DNA from: Dipteris shenzhenensis
Taxonomy: Eukaryota; Polypodiophyta; Polypodiopsida; Gleicheniales
NCBI GenBank assembly: GCA_047967505.1
Contig: CM106540.1
Length of the DNA stretch: 64,000 nucleotides
Direction: 5' to 3' (one strand)
Shown here piece after piece: positions 10,321 to 21,634 of this stretch. The position numbers and the translations under genes are program-made. Each line of letters starts with the position of its first letter. Positions within the stretch are counted from its first letter, which is position 1. The notes below the pieces were generated by a model that saw only the letters and a program-made list of their open reading frames with translations, was not told the origin of the DNA and searched no databases.

Positions 10321-10898
10321 TCGATTCTTCAGAAGAAACACAAAGCTGCGCTGCAAGAGGAGGGAAAAGAGAAAAGAGGAGACAGAGAGAAAAGGCCCTC
10401 TCAAAGGTCCCCTGAGGCTGGCTGGCAAGGACCAGCAATGAGAGCTTCAAGCAAGAGGGAAGAAGGCAAAGCCCTCTGAAAACCGTTGCCAATAAGTTCT
10501 TTAAAAAACCAAGAAACACAACCAATCGGAAGGCCAGATGTGGGCTGCTCCAAGAGGGACAGCACCAAAAAAACCTGAAAGAAACACCACGACACACCTC
10601 CGAGAAGAATGCCCAAAGAGCCTACATTGAGTAATACATCAAATGGAGGGGATTCCCAGATGACGATTCCTCATGGTAGCCCTCTTCCATAGTGGATCAA
10701 TAACCACTCAGCTGATGTTGGGACCAGTTATGATCATTTTCAGCGACATGGAACTGCAAAGACTTCGCCTACTCTACCTACTGCTCCACCACCAACCTTG
10801 CTGCAGTTCAGCATGCACCAGTGGAGGTCTTTGGACAGCTGCAGCAATGTTACACACCTGCTATGACCAGATATGAGTTATACGATGATTGTATTTAA
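10321..10898. other. No recognisable gene
   Basis: Purine-rich sequence (10330-10480) and short frames without motifs. Near 10895 it abuts the 3' LTR of the chromovirus. Confidence 0.4.
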
Positions 10899-11124
10899 AA
10901 CCAGACTGACCGGTGAAAAACAGCTATGGCTTCACTTCAACGACGGGATTTATACTCTCAAAAGCTCTCCCTCACTCCCTCTCTCTGAAGATACACTAGG
11001 GCCCAGGACAAATCGTCGGGCTGGACCCCCCCGAAGGTCTTTATTAATTCAAGAAAATCTGTTACAGAAGTTCAGCGTAGAGCTATCTCGTAAATCTCCC
11101 TCACAAAACGTGAAAAATCCCTTC
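10899..11124 (-). repeat. Chromovirus 3' LTR
   Basis: 226 bp matching 17960-18184, with two substitutions (G/A near 11029 and A/C near 11046) and one indel in a C-run. The minus strand reads from GAAGGGATTTTTCACG to CCGGTCAGTCTGGTT. Canonical TG/CA ends are not clean: TGAAGGG is present at the other LTR but AGAAGGG here. The boundaries are therefore good to within a few bases. Confidence 0.9.
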
Positions 11125-11804
11125 TTTTACAAGAGCTTCAAGCTCCATTCAAATTGGCAACATGCCACTTGTCTAAAATCTAGACTAAATCCTATTACAA
11201 GCCACTAAGGGCCATTCTGGAGTCTTCAAAGCTCTCGGTCACCTCCTAGATGCTTGTCAGGCTCCCATTTCGCTTAGGAAAAATAATCCTTCCTAGTACC
11301 TGCAACAATTAATTAAAGCGCACCACCATGGTACCCATTAATTGTTAGCGCTTTGCATGCAAATAACACACTATGGACTAATCCTAGTCACGGTGGGCAT
11401 CTCCACTGAACACATGTGCACATCTAACAAATATTTAAAAAAATATATTTATTCTCTGGTTGACCGGAGTCAACACTCTTGATTATAATTAAGGAGCTTT
11501 GACCAAGGGTCGAGGCGCCTTAATTATACCCAAGTCTCTCCAACCGAAGTTGGCACATCTTGGTTAACCGGGGTTAACCCTCTTGGCGCATGCCAAGTCT
11601 TGTTGACCGAAGACAACACTCTCTGACCGTAGTCAGGTTTACTTGACTAGAGTCAAGTATCTTTGACCGTAGTCAATCCTTTGACCATTAAAATAACTCT
11701 TTGACCATAATTAACACATATAAAACTCTTTAATTATGATCAAATAAATGGTCAACTATACTTTGACTTAGGATATTTACATGGTGGTGACATCCCCTCG
11801 GCTT
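11125..11804 (-). repeat. Non-coding 3' region with array of TTGACC dyad repeats
   Basis: Between the integrase stop and the 3' LTR. From about 11455 to 11680 there are at least seven short imperfect palindromes of the form TTGACCGNAGTCAA or a close variant (for example near 11459, 11539, 11573, 11608, 11626, 11645 and 11661). Single TTGACC words follow to 11775. Each unit is about 15-20 bp and spacers vary. TTGAC is the core bound by plant WRKY factors, so a regulatory role is possible but is inference. Confidence 0.7.
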
Positions 11805-13100
11805 CTATTCAGTTGACCTCAACTGAAAAGCTTCCTTGTAAACATCCAAAAGTTGTGGATGATCGGATAACATGTCTTCGTCCATCCACTTGGCATCTAA
11901 TGCCGTATAATTCTTGAATTTTACAAGATACCTGTAAAATTGCTTACCCTGAGGGCCTTTACGTACAGTATGGTACACAATTTGCTCTGGCTGAAGGACT
12001 TCCTCCAGCTCATCCACTTCTGGTGGATCTTCTGATACTGGTTCTGTAGGCTCTGGTCCCTGGAATTTCTTTAGAAGACTCACATGGAATGCATTGTGAA
12101 TCCTCCAATGCTCTGGCAATGCTAATCTGTATGCAACCTCATTTATTCTTTCTGTAACCCTGAAAGGGCCATAGTATCTGGGAGATAACTTTGCATACAT
12201 TTTCTGTTTGCCTTTAAACTTGCAGAGCCTAGCTTTTTCAAACCTCAAAAGTACCCAGTCCCCTTCCTTGAGATCTAGCTGTCTCCTATGCTTATCTGCA
12301 GCTCTTTTATGTTTCTCTTGAGACCTTTCAATTGCTGTCCGGACTTGGCTGTAAGCTGTCTGGATGTCTCTGACAAACTAATCAGCTACAAATATTTCAT
12401 CTTTAGTCCTTAATATAGGTGGCAAAATCACCTTCCCATATATGACTTCAAAAGGGGCTTTCCCTGTAGAGCTATGTACTGTATTATTGTAAGCAAACTC
12501 TACTAACGGTAGGTACTTTTCCCAGTCTGAACTTTGGTCACCCACGTAGCATTTCAGCATATCCAAAATGGTAGAATTTGCTACTTCACTTTGACCATCT
12601 GTCTGGGGATGGAAAGAAGAAGAAAAATTCAAATTCGTCCCCATGTTATCAAATAAAGCTCTCCAGAATAGACTGGTCATTTTGGGATCTCGATCACTAA
12701 CAATGGACTTAGGCATACCATGATGTTTAAAAATTTGTGCCATGAACAGCTTAGCCATATGATCTGCCTTTATGGTTTTGCGAACCGGAATAAAATGAGC
12801 TTGCTTGCTGAATCTATCTATGATAGTCCAAATCCCATCATTCCCTGACTTTGATCTCGGCAAATCAAAAATAAAGTCCATTGTAATACTTTCCCATGGT
12901 GCCTGAGGCACGGGAAGAGACATAAGTAGGCCAGGTGCCTTCCGTCTATCATACTTGATTTTCTGACACGTAAGGCATTCAGTAACAAACTGATGTATAT
13001 CTTTCCGCATTCCTGGCCAAAAGAAATACCTCTCTAGTGCTAGAGTTGTTGCTGTAATTCCTCTATGTCCAGCATAGGGAGGTGCATGGCATTCCCCCAA
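11805..13100 (-). pseudogene. Chromovirus integrase with C-terminal chromodomain
   Basis: The HHCC zinc finger ([11 protein letters not shown] ... CLTCQKIK) is at about 13098-12960. The DDE core follows: TMDFIFDLP (first Asp), [10 protein letters not shown] (second Asp) and [10 protein letters not shown] (Glu), all three acidic residues retained. A TAG stop at 12378-12380 (VAD-stop-FVRD, expected Gln) splits the protein. The last frame has the GPFRV barrel region, then a chromodomain-like segment (about 12005-11845: IVYHTVRKG ... YLVKFKNY ... AKWMDEDML). This segment is what places the element among chromoviruses, where it is thought to steer insertion to marked chromatin. Confidence 0.92.
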
Positions 13101-13249
13101 AATCTTTTTCCTCATCTCCTGGGTGAGGCATAGGCAATCATCTTTCATTAAATACCCATCTTTCAGGGAATAATGATTGGTGGGTTGCCCCTCTTGCATT
13201 TGCTGTAAAATTTCACCAAAATCAGAATCATGAGCATATTGTTCCCTCA

Positions 13250-14400
13250 TGCCTTCCAGGTCCTGATGATAAGCAATAGTTACATTATTGACCTGGGGTC
13301 TTCGGGACAAGGCATCTGCCACTCTGTTCCGAATTCCTGGAGTATGGACAATCTGAAAATGATACATTGACAGCATGTTTGCCCATTTCATATGCTTCTC
13401 GGAAAGCTTGGTCTGAGTCAAAAAGTATCTCAGACTTTGGTGATCTGTTTTGACAGTAAAATCTGCACCCAAAAGATAGTGTTTCCATGTATGGATGGCA
13501 TGAATTACAGCCAATAACTCTTTCTCATATATTCCTAAATATCTTTCCGCATCCCGGAGTCGCCTGCTTTCATAGGCTACTACATGACCATTCTGATGCA
13601 ATGCAGCCCCAACACATTCTCCACAAGCATCGCAATCCACATCAAAAGACTGATAAAGATCCGGAACTACCAAAATAGGCTCTGTAGTCAACTTCTCCTT
13701 GAGTGTATTGAATGCTTTCTTCTGTGGTAATCCCCATGTGAAGGCTGCATTTTTCTTAGTGAGGTCATGTAATGGAGCTGCGATATCAGCAAAATGTCTG
13801 ATAAACCTTCTGTAGTAAGAACACAGGCCTAAGAAGCTTCGAACTTCATGCACAGTTTTCAGCTCTGGCCACTCCTGAATGGCACGGGTCTTCGTTGGAT
13901 CCATTTGTATCCCATTCTTGGATATTATATGCCCCAGATAGTGGATTTCTTCCAAGAAGAACTCACTTTTCTTGCTGTTTGCATAGAGCTGATGATTTCT
14001 CAGCTCTTGAAACACTATAGCAAGATGTTCTCTGTGGTCTTCCTCTGTCTTAGAAAAAACTAAGATATCATCAAAGAAAGTACCCGTAAAATGCCTGTAC
14101 TTCCGGAAGATGCGATCCATCATTCTATTGAATGTGGCTGGAGCATTTGTTAGCCCAAAAGGCATCACTAAGTATTCATACAACCCGAATGTAGTGCGGA
14201 ATGCTGTCTTGTGCACATCCTGAGGTTGTATCCTCACTTGGTGGTAGCCACTCTTTAAGTCTATCCTGCTGAAAACTGAAGCTCCATTTAACTGATCCAA
14301 GACATCATCAATACGCGGAATAGGGAATCTATTCTTGATGGTCATTTTGTTCAGTGCACGATAGTCGACGCACATACGGAATGAACCATCTTTCTTCTAT
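13250..14400 (-). pseudogene. Chromovirus reverse transcriptase and RNase H
   Basis: RT shows [43 protein letters not shown] and catalytic FFDDILVF (residues about 99-106; usually YVDD or YLDD). The RT/RNase H connection has [12 protein letters not shown]. RNase H has [13 protein letters not shown] (DAS to DAC), [22 protein letters not shown] and [10 protein letters not shown], then VADALSRR. The 14375-12378 frame is open through RT, RNase H and most of integrase, so this is the best preserved part. The upstream join is broken by TAG at 14397-14399, exactly before KKDGSFR, where a Gln or Lys is expected. Confidence 0.95.
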
Positions 14401-15110
14401 ACTAATAGTACAGGGGAACAAAAAGGAGACGAGCTGGGCTGAATCAACCCTTTAGACAGCAAGTCCTGTACCTGAGCCATAATCTCCTCTCTCTGAGTCG
14501 CACTGACTCTATAAGGGGGTCTGTTTGGTGGCTCACTACCAGGCATTAACTCTATCTGATGATCTTCTGGTCTCTCTGGGGGTAACTCCCCTGGCAAAAC
14601 ATCAGAAAAACAATCCTTAAAGTTTACCAGAAACTGAAACTTATCTTTGTCTGCATCATTCATTTCAGCATGCATATCATTCTCTTTTTCTTTTACAAAA
14701 ACCATGTACGCAGAAATTGCAGACTTTATTGCTTTACCGCATGAAACATCAGATACAATGGGGATAGTGTCCCCTTTATTCCTGGCAATTAAACGCTGAT
14801 TTTTCCCCCTATGCACAAACTCCAGCACTCTTTCAGGAAGAGTCAACTTCACTGCCTTGCGGTGAAACCAAGGCATCCCCAAAACTACATCATAATGTTT
14901 CAGTGGAGAAATGAAGAAGTCTTCCTGATCCACATAGCTCTGAACATGAAGACGGAGCTTCCCTATCAAGGGAGTAACTGGCACACGATTCCCACAAAAC
15001 ATTTGATCGGCATCCAAAGCCCTGCCTTACTCTTCCGTCTTTATTCCCAACCTCAGGGCTAGATCCTCTGATATAAAATTATCAGTAGCCCCTGGATCAA
15101 ATAAAATTAG
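14400..15110 (-). pseudogene. Chromovirus aspartic protease and linker to RT
   Basis: The active site reads LILFDPGATDNFIS at about 15105-15065. The usual DSG triad is DPG here; I recall DPG as a variant in some plant gypsy proteases, so it need not be inactivating. A TAA at 15027-15029 follows LGIKTEE. The next frame (15017-14397) has YDVVLGMPWF, the normal end of the protease fold, then an acidic linker, LPPERPEDHQIEL and the RT lead-in YRVSATQREEIMAQV ... GLIQPSSSPF. The stop makes this copy non-functional. Confidence 0.88.
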
Positions 15111-15259
15111 CGCTTGTTGGTCTCTAACTTTGCCCCATGATAGCAGCAATTCTCGTTCTTCTGGGTTCAAAGCATGACCCAGTATATCAGGAATTCCCCC
15201 CGCCATTGGCTTTTGCGGTCCTCGTGGCTTCTCTGCCTCTTTTCCCTTCGATGTTGAAG

Positions 15260-16460
15260 GCTTTTCTGGGCACTGGGCAGCCACATGCCCCTCTTTACCG
15301 CACCTGAAGCATTTCCCATCTCTACGGAATTCCGCTATCTGTTCAGGGGTAAATAGAGATTTGCCCTTATAAGTCTTTGAGAACTGAGTACCCCTCGGCT
15401 TCTGAGGCTGAAACCCTTTCTTTTCAGCCTTGGGGTTCTTTCTTTTCTGATTTTGTAAAATCAGTTTTCTTTTTATCAGCACGTCCTGCATGCAAGGATG
15501 GCACTGTAGAGGGATCTTGTAGCGGCACAAGACTCGCTACTGAAGCTGAATGCATAAGATCTTGAATATTCTTTGCCCCCAAAGCATTCACTACTGCCTG
15601 AATTCTTGGAGTGAAACCTGCTCTGTACTTCCTCATTTGGGTGCCTTTGGAGATCTTTTTGAATGGTGCAACCTGCAAATAAGCATCCCAGAACTTTTGG
15701 TTGTACCCATCCACTGTATCTCCTGCATCCATGTGCAAGCTGTCCCACTCTTGAAGAACATGGTCTCTAAACTGTTTAGGCATAAACCGCTGGTAGAAGG
15801 CTTTCTTGAAGCCCTTCCACTTCCTTGGGGCTGACCCATCTGTGGTCAGTGCACTCCACCATGCACTAGCCGTTGCTGTCAAGTGTAAACTGACCATTCT
15901 TAACTTGGAGGATTCTGAAAATTTTTATGTACCGAATGCAGCATCAAACTGTCTGATAAACTGCAATGCTTTGTCTGTATGACCATACTGTCCATTGTAG
16001 GTCATAAACTTGACAGATTTTCCTCCCTCTTTAAATTCCTTGGTCGCTTTGGAAGACTTTCTCTTCCTAGACTTCTCGTGTTTCCTTCTTTTCCTGGATG
16101 ATTTATCTGATAAGGAAGAAGAAGACACAGAGGTCGAACTCGAGGTAGACGATGATGGACTAGAAGATCGGTGATGATGCCTCGATCTCTTTTTACTATG
16201 GGACCGTCTATCTATGAGATCTCTCTCTCTCAGGCTGTACACGAGAGTGTGCCTCCGGCATTGGCACGTCATATACTGGATTAGGCATAGCTTCTGCTTG
16301 AAACAAATGTTGAGCCCTAGGATCCCTTTTGAGATTTCCCAGCTCTTGTATACGAGTGCGTACCATCTGTTCAAATTCTTGTTGAGTTTGCGGCACATTT
16401 CTCTGTCCTGGATGTACATCCTTATCTTGTGAATCCCACTGGATAGGTGATTGATCCATA
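15260..16460 (-). pseudogene. Chromovirus gag with CCHC knuckle
   Basis: The likely start is near 16459 (MDQSPIQWDSQD). A frameshift falls in a GAGAGA run near 16215, where a Ser/Arg-rich linker (15950-16200) begins in another frame. The capsid core follows: VKFMTYNGQYG, TAA near 15927, then LTATASAWWSAL, FKKAFYQRFMPKQF and VDGYNQKFWDAY. A second frameshift near 15440 leads to the zinc knuckle CFRCGKEGHVAAQC at about 15311-15270. Gag would package the element RNA. The GA-run lesion looks like slippage. Confidence 0.88.
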
Positions 16461-16564
16461 TTCTGAGATCTGCAGATTTCTCACACAGTGCGGGTAACTG
16501 ATGCACACTACTTTTGCTTTTCCAACAGAAAAAGTACCTCAACAAGAGGTGTTTTGCATTCACA

Positions 16565-17943
16565 ATCTATGCCAGTACTGGCTGTCAGTTCAAGGCATAT
16601 ACCCACACAGTTGCCAAAGCATCAACAATTATATTGCCCTTTTCTGGCAGCTGCAGATGGCTTCAAAAGGCATCTGTTTTTCCCTCTTTTTACTGCTCAA
16701 AGGCATGCATACTCTTTTTCTGCAAATCTCTGATTCCTCTGTTTTTCTGCTGTTTTTCTGACAGTAAAAGTCTGACAAATAAGTGAAAATTGATGGCCAG
16801 AACTGTCTCTGCAGCTGTCTTTTTTTTTTTTTGGGGGGGAACAGTAACCGGATGGGTAATCAGCTGGTTACACTAACCAGACTAGTTCTAGTCTTGTTTG
16901 GTTGACTCCCAACTGAACTCAACCCACTGTAGTGTAGTTAACTAACTACGGTCTGGTTAACTACACCCAAGGTTAGTTGGTCAAACATGGTTTGTCTAAC
17001 CAGTCTGGTTTGGTTAGACCAACTAACTGAAACTCTAACCAAGGTTAACTAACCAAAGTTAACTTATTCACTGGTTTGCCACATCAGCCTGCCACGTGTC
17101 TTGCCACATCATTTGCTGAGTTGGCTGCCATGTCAGTAGTGTGCCACGTCATTCACCTGCCATGTCAGCATCTGAGCTGGCTGCCACGTGTATTGCCACC
17201 TTGTCTGCCACGTTAGCACACAGGGTACGGTTAGTAAAACTCCGCGTTGAGAGCCTTCGCCAATCTTGCGTTTCTTCTCAGCTCACGCCTACGTGAAGAT
17301 TTCAGCACACGTGAAGGTCTATATGCGAGAAGATCTTTCTCATGGAGGGGTGTCGGTTACTTTTCTAAAAGCCCACAAGACCCGTGCCCGCTGAAATGCT
17401 TACGACCCTCAAACGGAATCGTCATCACTTCAACCGGGGCATCCCGTTGGTCATCTGCTTTCATCCCGCTGGTCATCGTTGAAAGCCGATGACGAGCGCT
17501 ACCTCAAAGCCAATGGTTGTGCGAAGGTTTCTCCAAATCTTCAGGCGTGCACCCGTGCTCTCTACAAGTTCTTCCTTCGGATAATTGTGGGCGGAAGTAT
17601 TTGGAACTCTGCAAGGATTAGCGTCGTCCATTTCCTCCGTCCATCACGTCATGCATCTCTGTCCTGTGGGTAGCCAGTGTACCATTGATTCTCCGCCCGG
17701 TTGTCACGTAATCATTTACTCTGGCCTCTCACTCCGAGGAAACGCGTAAACCCACGCTTTGACTACTAGCTCAGCTTGCTAGGTATGCCACATCCCATGC
17801 CCGTTAGCAAGCCTTATGCAAGCAATGGAGGGGGCTCTATTCGTGCTATCCTGCCAATCTGCACACCTGTTTGCAAATCAAATGCAAGAAGCGTTCTTTT
17901 CCCCTTGATCGCTCCCACCATGAAAGGCAGGGAGGTCCCTGAA
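16565..17943 (-). other. Chromovirus leader, with G-box/CCAC-rich tract
   Basis: No coding content between primer site and gag. It holds a T/G-run (16818-16842) and many GGTTA/TAACC dyads (16850-17065). It then has a cluster of TGCCACGTG, TGCCACATCA and TGCCACGTCA words (17078-17215). The minus strand of 17220-17940 is GC-richer and shows no ORF with motifs. Confidence 0.6.
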
Positions 17944-17955
17944 GCTCTGATACCA
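17944..17955 (-). other. Primer-binding site of the chromovirus
   Basis: The minus strand reads TGGTATCAGAGC, complementary to the 3' end of initiator Met-tRNA. It lies four bases inside the conserved end of the LTR at 17960, so it marks that repeat as the 5' LTR of a minus-strand element. Confidence 0.9.
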
Positions 17956-17959
17956 ATAC

Positions 17960-18184
17960 AACCAGACTGACCGGTGAAAAACAGCTATGGCTTCACTTCA
18001 ACGACGGGATTTATACTCTCAAAAGCTCTCCCTCACTCCCTCTCTCTGAAGATACACTAGGGCCCAGGACAAATCGTCAGGCTGGACCCCCCGAAGGTCT
18101 TTATTCATTCAAGAAAATCTGTTACAGAAGTTCAGCGTAGAGCTATCTCGTAAATCTCCCTCACAAAACGTGAAAAATCCCTTC
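17960..18184 (-). repeat. Chromovirus 5' LTR
   Basis: 225-bp partner of 10899-11124. The minus strand holds an ACGAGATAGCTC segment and a CCCGTCGTTGAAG segment, and no clear TATA box. The high identity to the 3' LTR points to a recent insertion. Confidence 0.9.
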
Positions 18185-18483
18185 ACGTTACAACTCCCTT
18201 GCAAATTTGAGGGCAAATTTTCTTTTGGGCAGGGTGGACTGTAACAAAGGTGAAATTTACTTAGTAATTTATATTATAGTCGGCCTTTAAATGGCTTTGT
18301 AAATGAGTAGTGTTTTAGTTGGGAAGCGTGGCATCCTACGATAGCTATCCCATAATCATTGTTGTAGATTTTGCTAGACCCAAACCTATCAAAGGGGGGG
18401 CTGAATTGAACTAAACTGAACTAAGACTTACCCTCCTAGCCTAGAAACCCTCTTCCTAGCATGTTGCTTGTGCAGTTCACAAG

Positions 18484-18640
18484 TTAAGGATTCTACATTT
18501 GATTCGAGGTACTTGAATGATTCAACACATGGATTTCTATTGTTTACATGCTGTCCTATTCCTCAACATTCAGCTGTTGTCATTTCTGCATACCTAGGCT
18601 GTGAAACTAGGGTTAAATTAGCATAGTTTAGCTACACATT
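18484..18640 (+). repeat. Dispersed repeat, copy B
   Basis: Matches 8513-8712 in the same orientation. It shares GGATTCTACATTTGATTC, TCATTTCTGCATACCTAGG and CTGTGAAACTAGGGTTAA, and lacks the internal duplication seen in copy A. It sits just outside the chromovirus 5' LTR. Confidence 0.75.
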
Positions 18641-19431
18641 TTTGGTTTATGTATGGTAGCACTTGGTGTGGAACTTTGCTTCATTTGTAACGAAGCTCTT
18701 TCCTTTTAGAGGGAATGGGTTCAAATAATTCATTCAACGCATAACTTGGTTTTTTTAGTATAAGGTTTGTCTCGGGGGTTCAAGAGATACATTGTATGTC
18801 AGATCATGGTAATTCTTGTGTTAACCATTCAAACCTTCATTGGGTCACGATGGTCTACATATTAGCATCAAGAACTGAGCTATATTTGATGTTACAAGCT
18901 TTGAACGTACAATTCAAACCCTTCATTTGGCATCAAGAAATGATGCTATGTTTGATGTTAGACGATCTCTCTTGAATAGGTGGGACTAGCATGGTGGGTT
19001 TAGGTCTTTAGCTTTAGGCCGGGAGGGTTCTCTCTTAGTAAATACTTATAGAGCTGTAGAGTCAAACACACATGGAGAGATATGCATATGTTATGTTTAT
19101 TTGCATGTAAGTACTTTAAATCACTAATGGTGTGTGGCACAGTGATGTAGATCTTGGCTTCTTTAGGCTCTGTGTAGATTGGTGTCTTTCTAAGGGTTGT
19201 TTTGAGTGGTAAGTCAATGGTTTCTTTCCTTTTTGACTTTCTGAATTCCTTAGAAAAGTTAGGTGTAATCATCTAAGGAGTAATACGTGTTCCAAGTTGG
19301 GGGAGGATGGAAGTAGGATTGGCCAGCTCTATGCCAAGGTAACATTGTCCTCTTTGGTTATCCTTAAACCACAACATACTAGTTGTTAATTCCTTGCTTT
19401 GTAATCTAAAAACCATGCATTGATTGGTTAC
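18641..19431. other. Non-coding; probable intron or downstream flank of the methyltransferase gene
   Basis: It starts right after exon 3 of the methyltransferase, beyond its donor site. I looked for the next exon, which should complete a Gly codon and continue motif I, and did not find it. A local duplication of a GCATCAAGAA...TATTTGATGTTA unit occurs at about 18865-18960. Confidence 0.4.
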
Positions 19432-20439
19432 CTGGGGCAGCACACAAATCAAGAACATTATCACCGGGCACAACACCCAACGCCTGCACAGCTGCTCCAG
19501 ATGCTGCATCCAGCCCATATATCTGCATATAGCAAGAAAAGTGTCCCATAATGTGCATCAAACCAAGTATCCCCTACTTGAGCTACATAATAAATACATC
19601 TCTCCCCATCCTTTACCATGCAATAAAAAAAAGTCCACCTTTGTGGTAATCCTAATTAACATATGCAACATTAACTACCTTTCCAAGCTGATAGGCTTGC
19701 GAGCTGGCGATTTGAGCCTCTTGGGATAAGCTGTAGAAGCCTTGTAGCCAGGAAACTGGAGATAGCTTAAATCCTAGCTCAGTTTCTATTGTCGAAATAT
19801 CATCCGCAAATTCTGGCTTAATCCTTTGCAATAGAAACAGAGTTGTAGGGTGCATGAATTAATACAAAACAAGAAAGGGAATATCACTATGAAGCAGCCA
19901 GCATTGACAAAAGTTTAATTGCAGGGTAGATTCGCACCACAAGTGCAACAGCCAAGGACAACTACTAAACCGGGAGACCTAACCCTTCTCATTACTCACC
20001 TGATGTAGCGTGGAAGGTTTTGCGCAACAGAGTAGATACGAGGATCAATCCCATTTTTTGCCAAATACTCAAGAAACACGTTAGGCAGCGGCAGCAGCTT
20101 TCTGCTTGTAAGATATTGATTGTTTTGAAAAGAGTGATCTGGTTCTCGCATGGAACGCAAACAGGTATCGTTTTCGGAAATCTGGGCAGCTGCGCTATGC
20201 TCCGGTTCTTCATTTTCATAAGCAAGGGCCGAGAGGCGCTCACCCAGGAGGGCAAAGGATGATGGTTCTCGGTAGGAACAAACTGCGACCTCTCCCATGG
20301 CCGTAGGCTGGATAGCAATGGAAAAACTGAAAGAACTGGCGATATTGTGTAGCCTGCTCAAGGAGAAGGATAATGCAGCTACTGGGACTGTGGTGGAAAA
20401 AGAAAAAAGCATCCCCTTCAATATTAAGCTATCTTTCAT
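19432..20439 (-). CDS. NOL1/NOP2/Sun-family RNA (cytosine-5) methyltransferase, first three exons
   Basis: Three minus-strand exons join in phase: 20439-20000 (donor GTGAGTAATG), 19823-19679 (acceptor TTGCAAAG, donor GTAGTTAA) and 19522-19432 (acceptor ATATGCAG, donor GTAACC). The joins pass through LPRYIR, IKPEFADDI and QLGK to IYGLDAASGAAV. The last exon contains NVLDLCAAPG, motif I of the NSUN/RsmB class, which binds S-adenosylmethionine. The family methylates C5 of cytosine in tRNA or rRNA. The Ser/Phe-rich N-terminus (MLFSFSTTVPVAALSFSLS) could be an organelle transit peptide. The catalytic cysteines and the rest of the domain should lie in further exons, which are not seen; a large intron or truncation is possible. 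There are no stops in these exons, so it is the best host-gene candidate here. Confidence 0.85.
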
Positions 20440-21634
20440 AGCATGTGTTCACCATCCTTAGGGGCGCCACAAGAAGTTTCACACACATTTCCACATTATA
20501 ACCTTGATGAGGGGAGGCACCCTCTAACCTTGCTAGGTGCGGCTGCCTGCGCCTAGAGCCACGCTTGGCTAGGTGCATGAGGCCTCCACCTCCAAGAAGC
20601 TCATGATGCTCATCACGAAACAATCCAATAGCATAGTTTTCACAAGCCACAAAAGTCTCGTCAGTCAGCTAAGACAAGAGGTGGAGGTCTTTAGGGGGTG
20701 TTTAGAGACCGCCAACATCTGCCGCCCATTGTTGGGGTGCTTAAAAAATGGGACAGGCAGGTTGTCATGGACAGAGCCTTAATGGATACGCTCATTTATT
20801 GGATTCATGTAGCAGGAAAGCAAGCCATTGGCGGAAAGAATGGGTGCCCATGGATGGGCGAATTTCAGGCTTGACATGGCAACCAAGCAGGACGCAAGGA
20901 GAAGAGTGTGGCTGGCGGCGTGTAAAGTCCTCAATGCCCACCATTGGTATTATTTGTTCCCATTGGTTGTGAGAAGTGTGTATGACGGGCAAAGCCTCAA
21001 TCTGTAAAGATGCACACACTGGCCAAGCAAGAAGTGGGTGCCCGAGTCTAGGCAACCAATTGTGATTGCCCGTGAAATTACTTATGATGGGCACCAATCA
21101 GTTGCCACATCAATATAAGAAATGGAAAGAAATTACTTATTGTGGGCACCACTCAGCTACCACGTCAACATAAGAAATGGAAAGAGGTTTGGTTTTGCCC
21201 TCCAACAACATTTTGATTGGGCCACATCGCCACTCATCTTTGGGTGGCTTTAGTGTGTACCAGGCCAAAAATTTAGCAAAAATTGGGGATCTCGTTCTCG
21301 TGCCTAAAAGTAAAGCAAGCCTAACGTTACAAGCTAAGGTCTAGAATGGGAAGAAAATGCAAGTAATCGTTTTTTAAATCATCCTACACTAAACTATCCT
21401 TGTTGGGTGAAAAACACATGAGTTTACAAAGGGCCACTGTACAAATTTAGAGCCAAGTGCTTCCACGAAAAGGGATGGGATCCCCCCCAACACAACCGTC
21501 ACTATAAGAGGAGCATGAATTTTTAACCATAGACTACATCAAAAATTTCATATGCATACAATTATCCTAAGAGCCAAGCCATGCCTACCAATTGATCAAC
21601 AAGTTTGCAAGCCATTAGAAGTTGAATGCTAGTA
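20440..21634. other. No recognisable gene upstream of the methyltransferase
   Basis: It should include the methyltransferase promoter, but no clear TATA box was assigned. The part from 20690 to 21240 is repetitive in style (GGGCACC, TGCCACATC words) and may be an old non-autonomous element. Confidence 0.4.
21074..21185. repeat. 55-bp tandem duplication
   Basis: Two units (21074-21128 and 21129 to about 21185) share GAAATTACTTAT...GGGCACCA.TCAG.T.CCAC.TCAA.ATAAGAAATGGAAA with a few substitutions. Confidence 0.85.

Larger units (their letters stand above)
10899..18184 (-). mobile_element. Full-length Ty3/gypsy chromovirus
   Basis: Two near-identical direct repeats (10899-11124 and 17960-18184) bound a minus-strand gag-pol with gypsy order (gag, CCHC, protease, RT, RNase H, integrase) and a C-terminal chromodomain. 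A Met-tRNA primer site lies inside the right-hand LTR. Between LTR and gag is a leader of about 1.5 kb, and between integrase and the 3' LTR lie about 680 bp of non-coding dyad repeats. The ORFs carry at least four stops and two frameshifts, although the LTRs differ by only about 1%. Confidence 0.93.

Noticed and set aside
11455-11775. Regular short palindromic repeats resembling a CRISPR array
   Set aside because: Unit and spacer lengths vary, units are not identical, and the setting is inside a plant retrotransposon. No cas genes are present.
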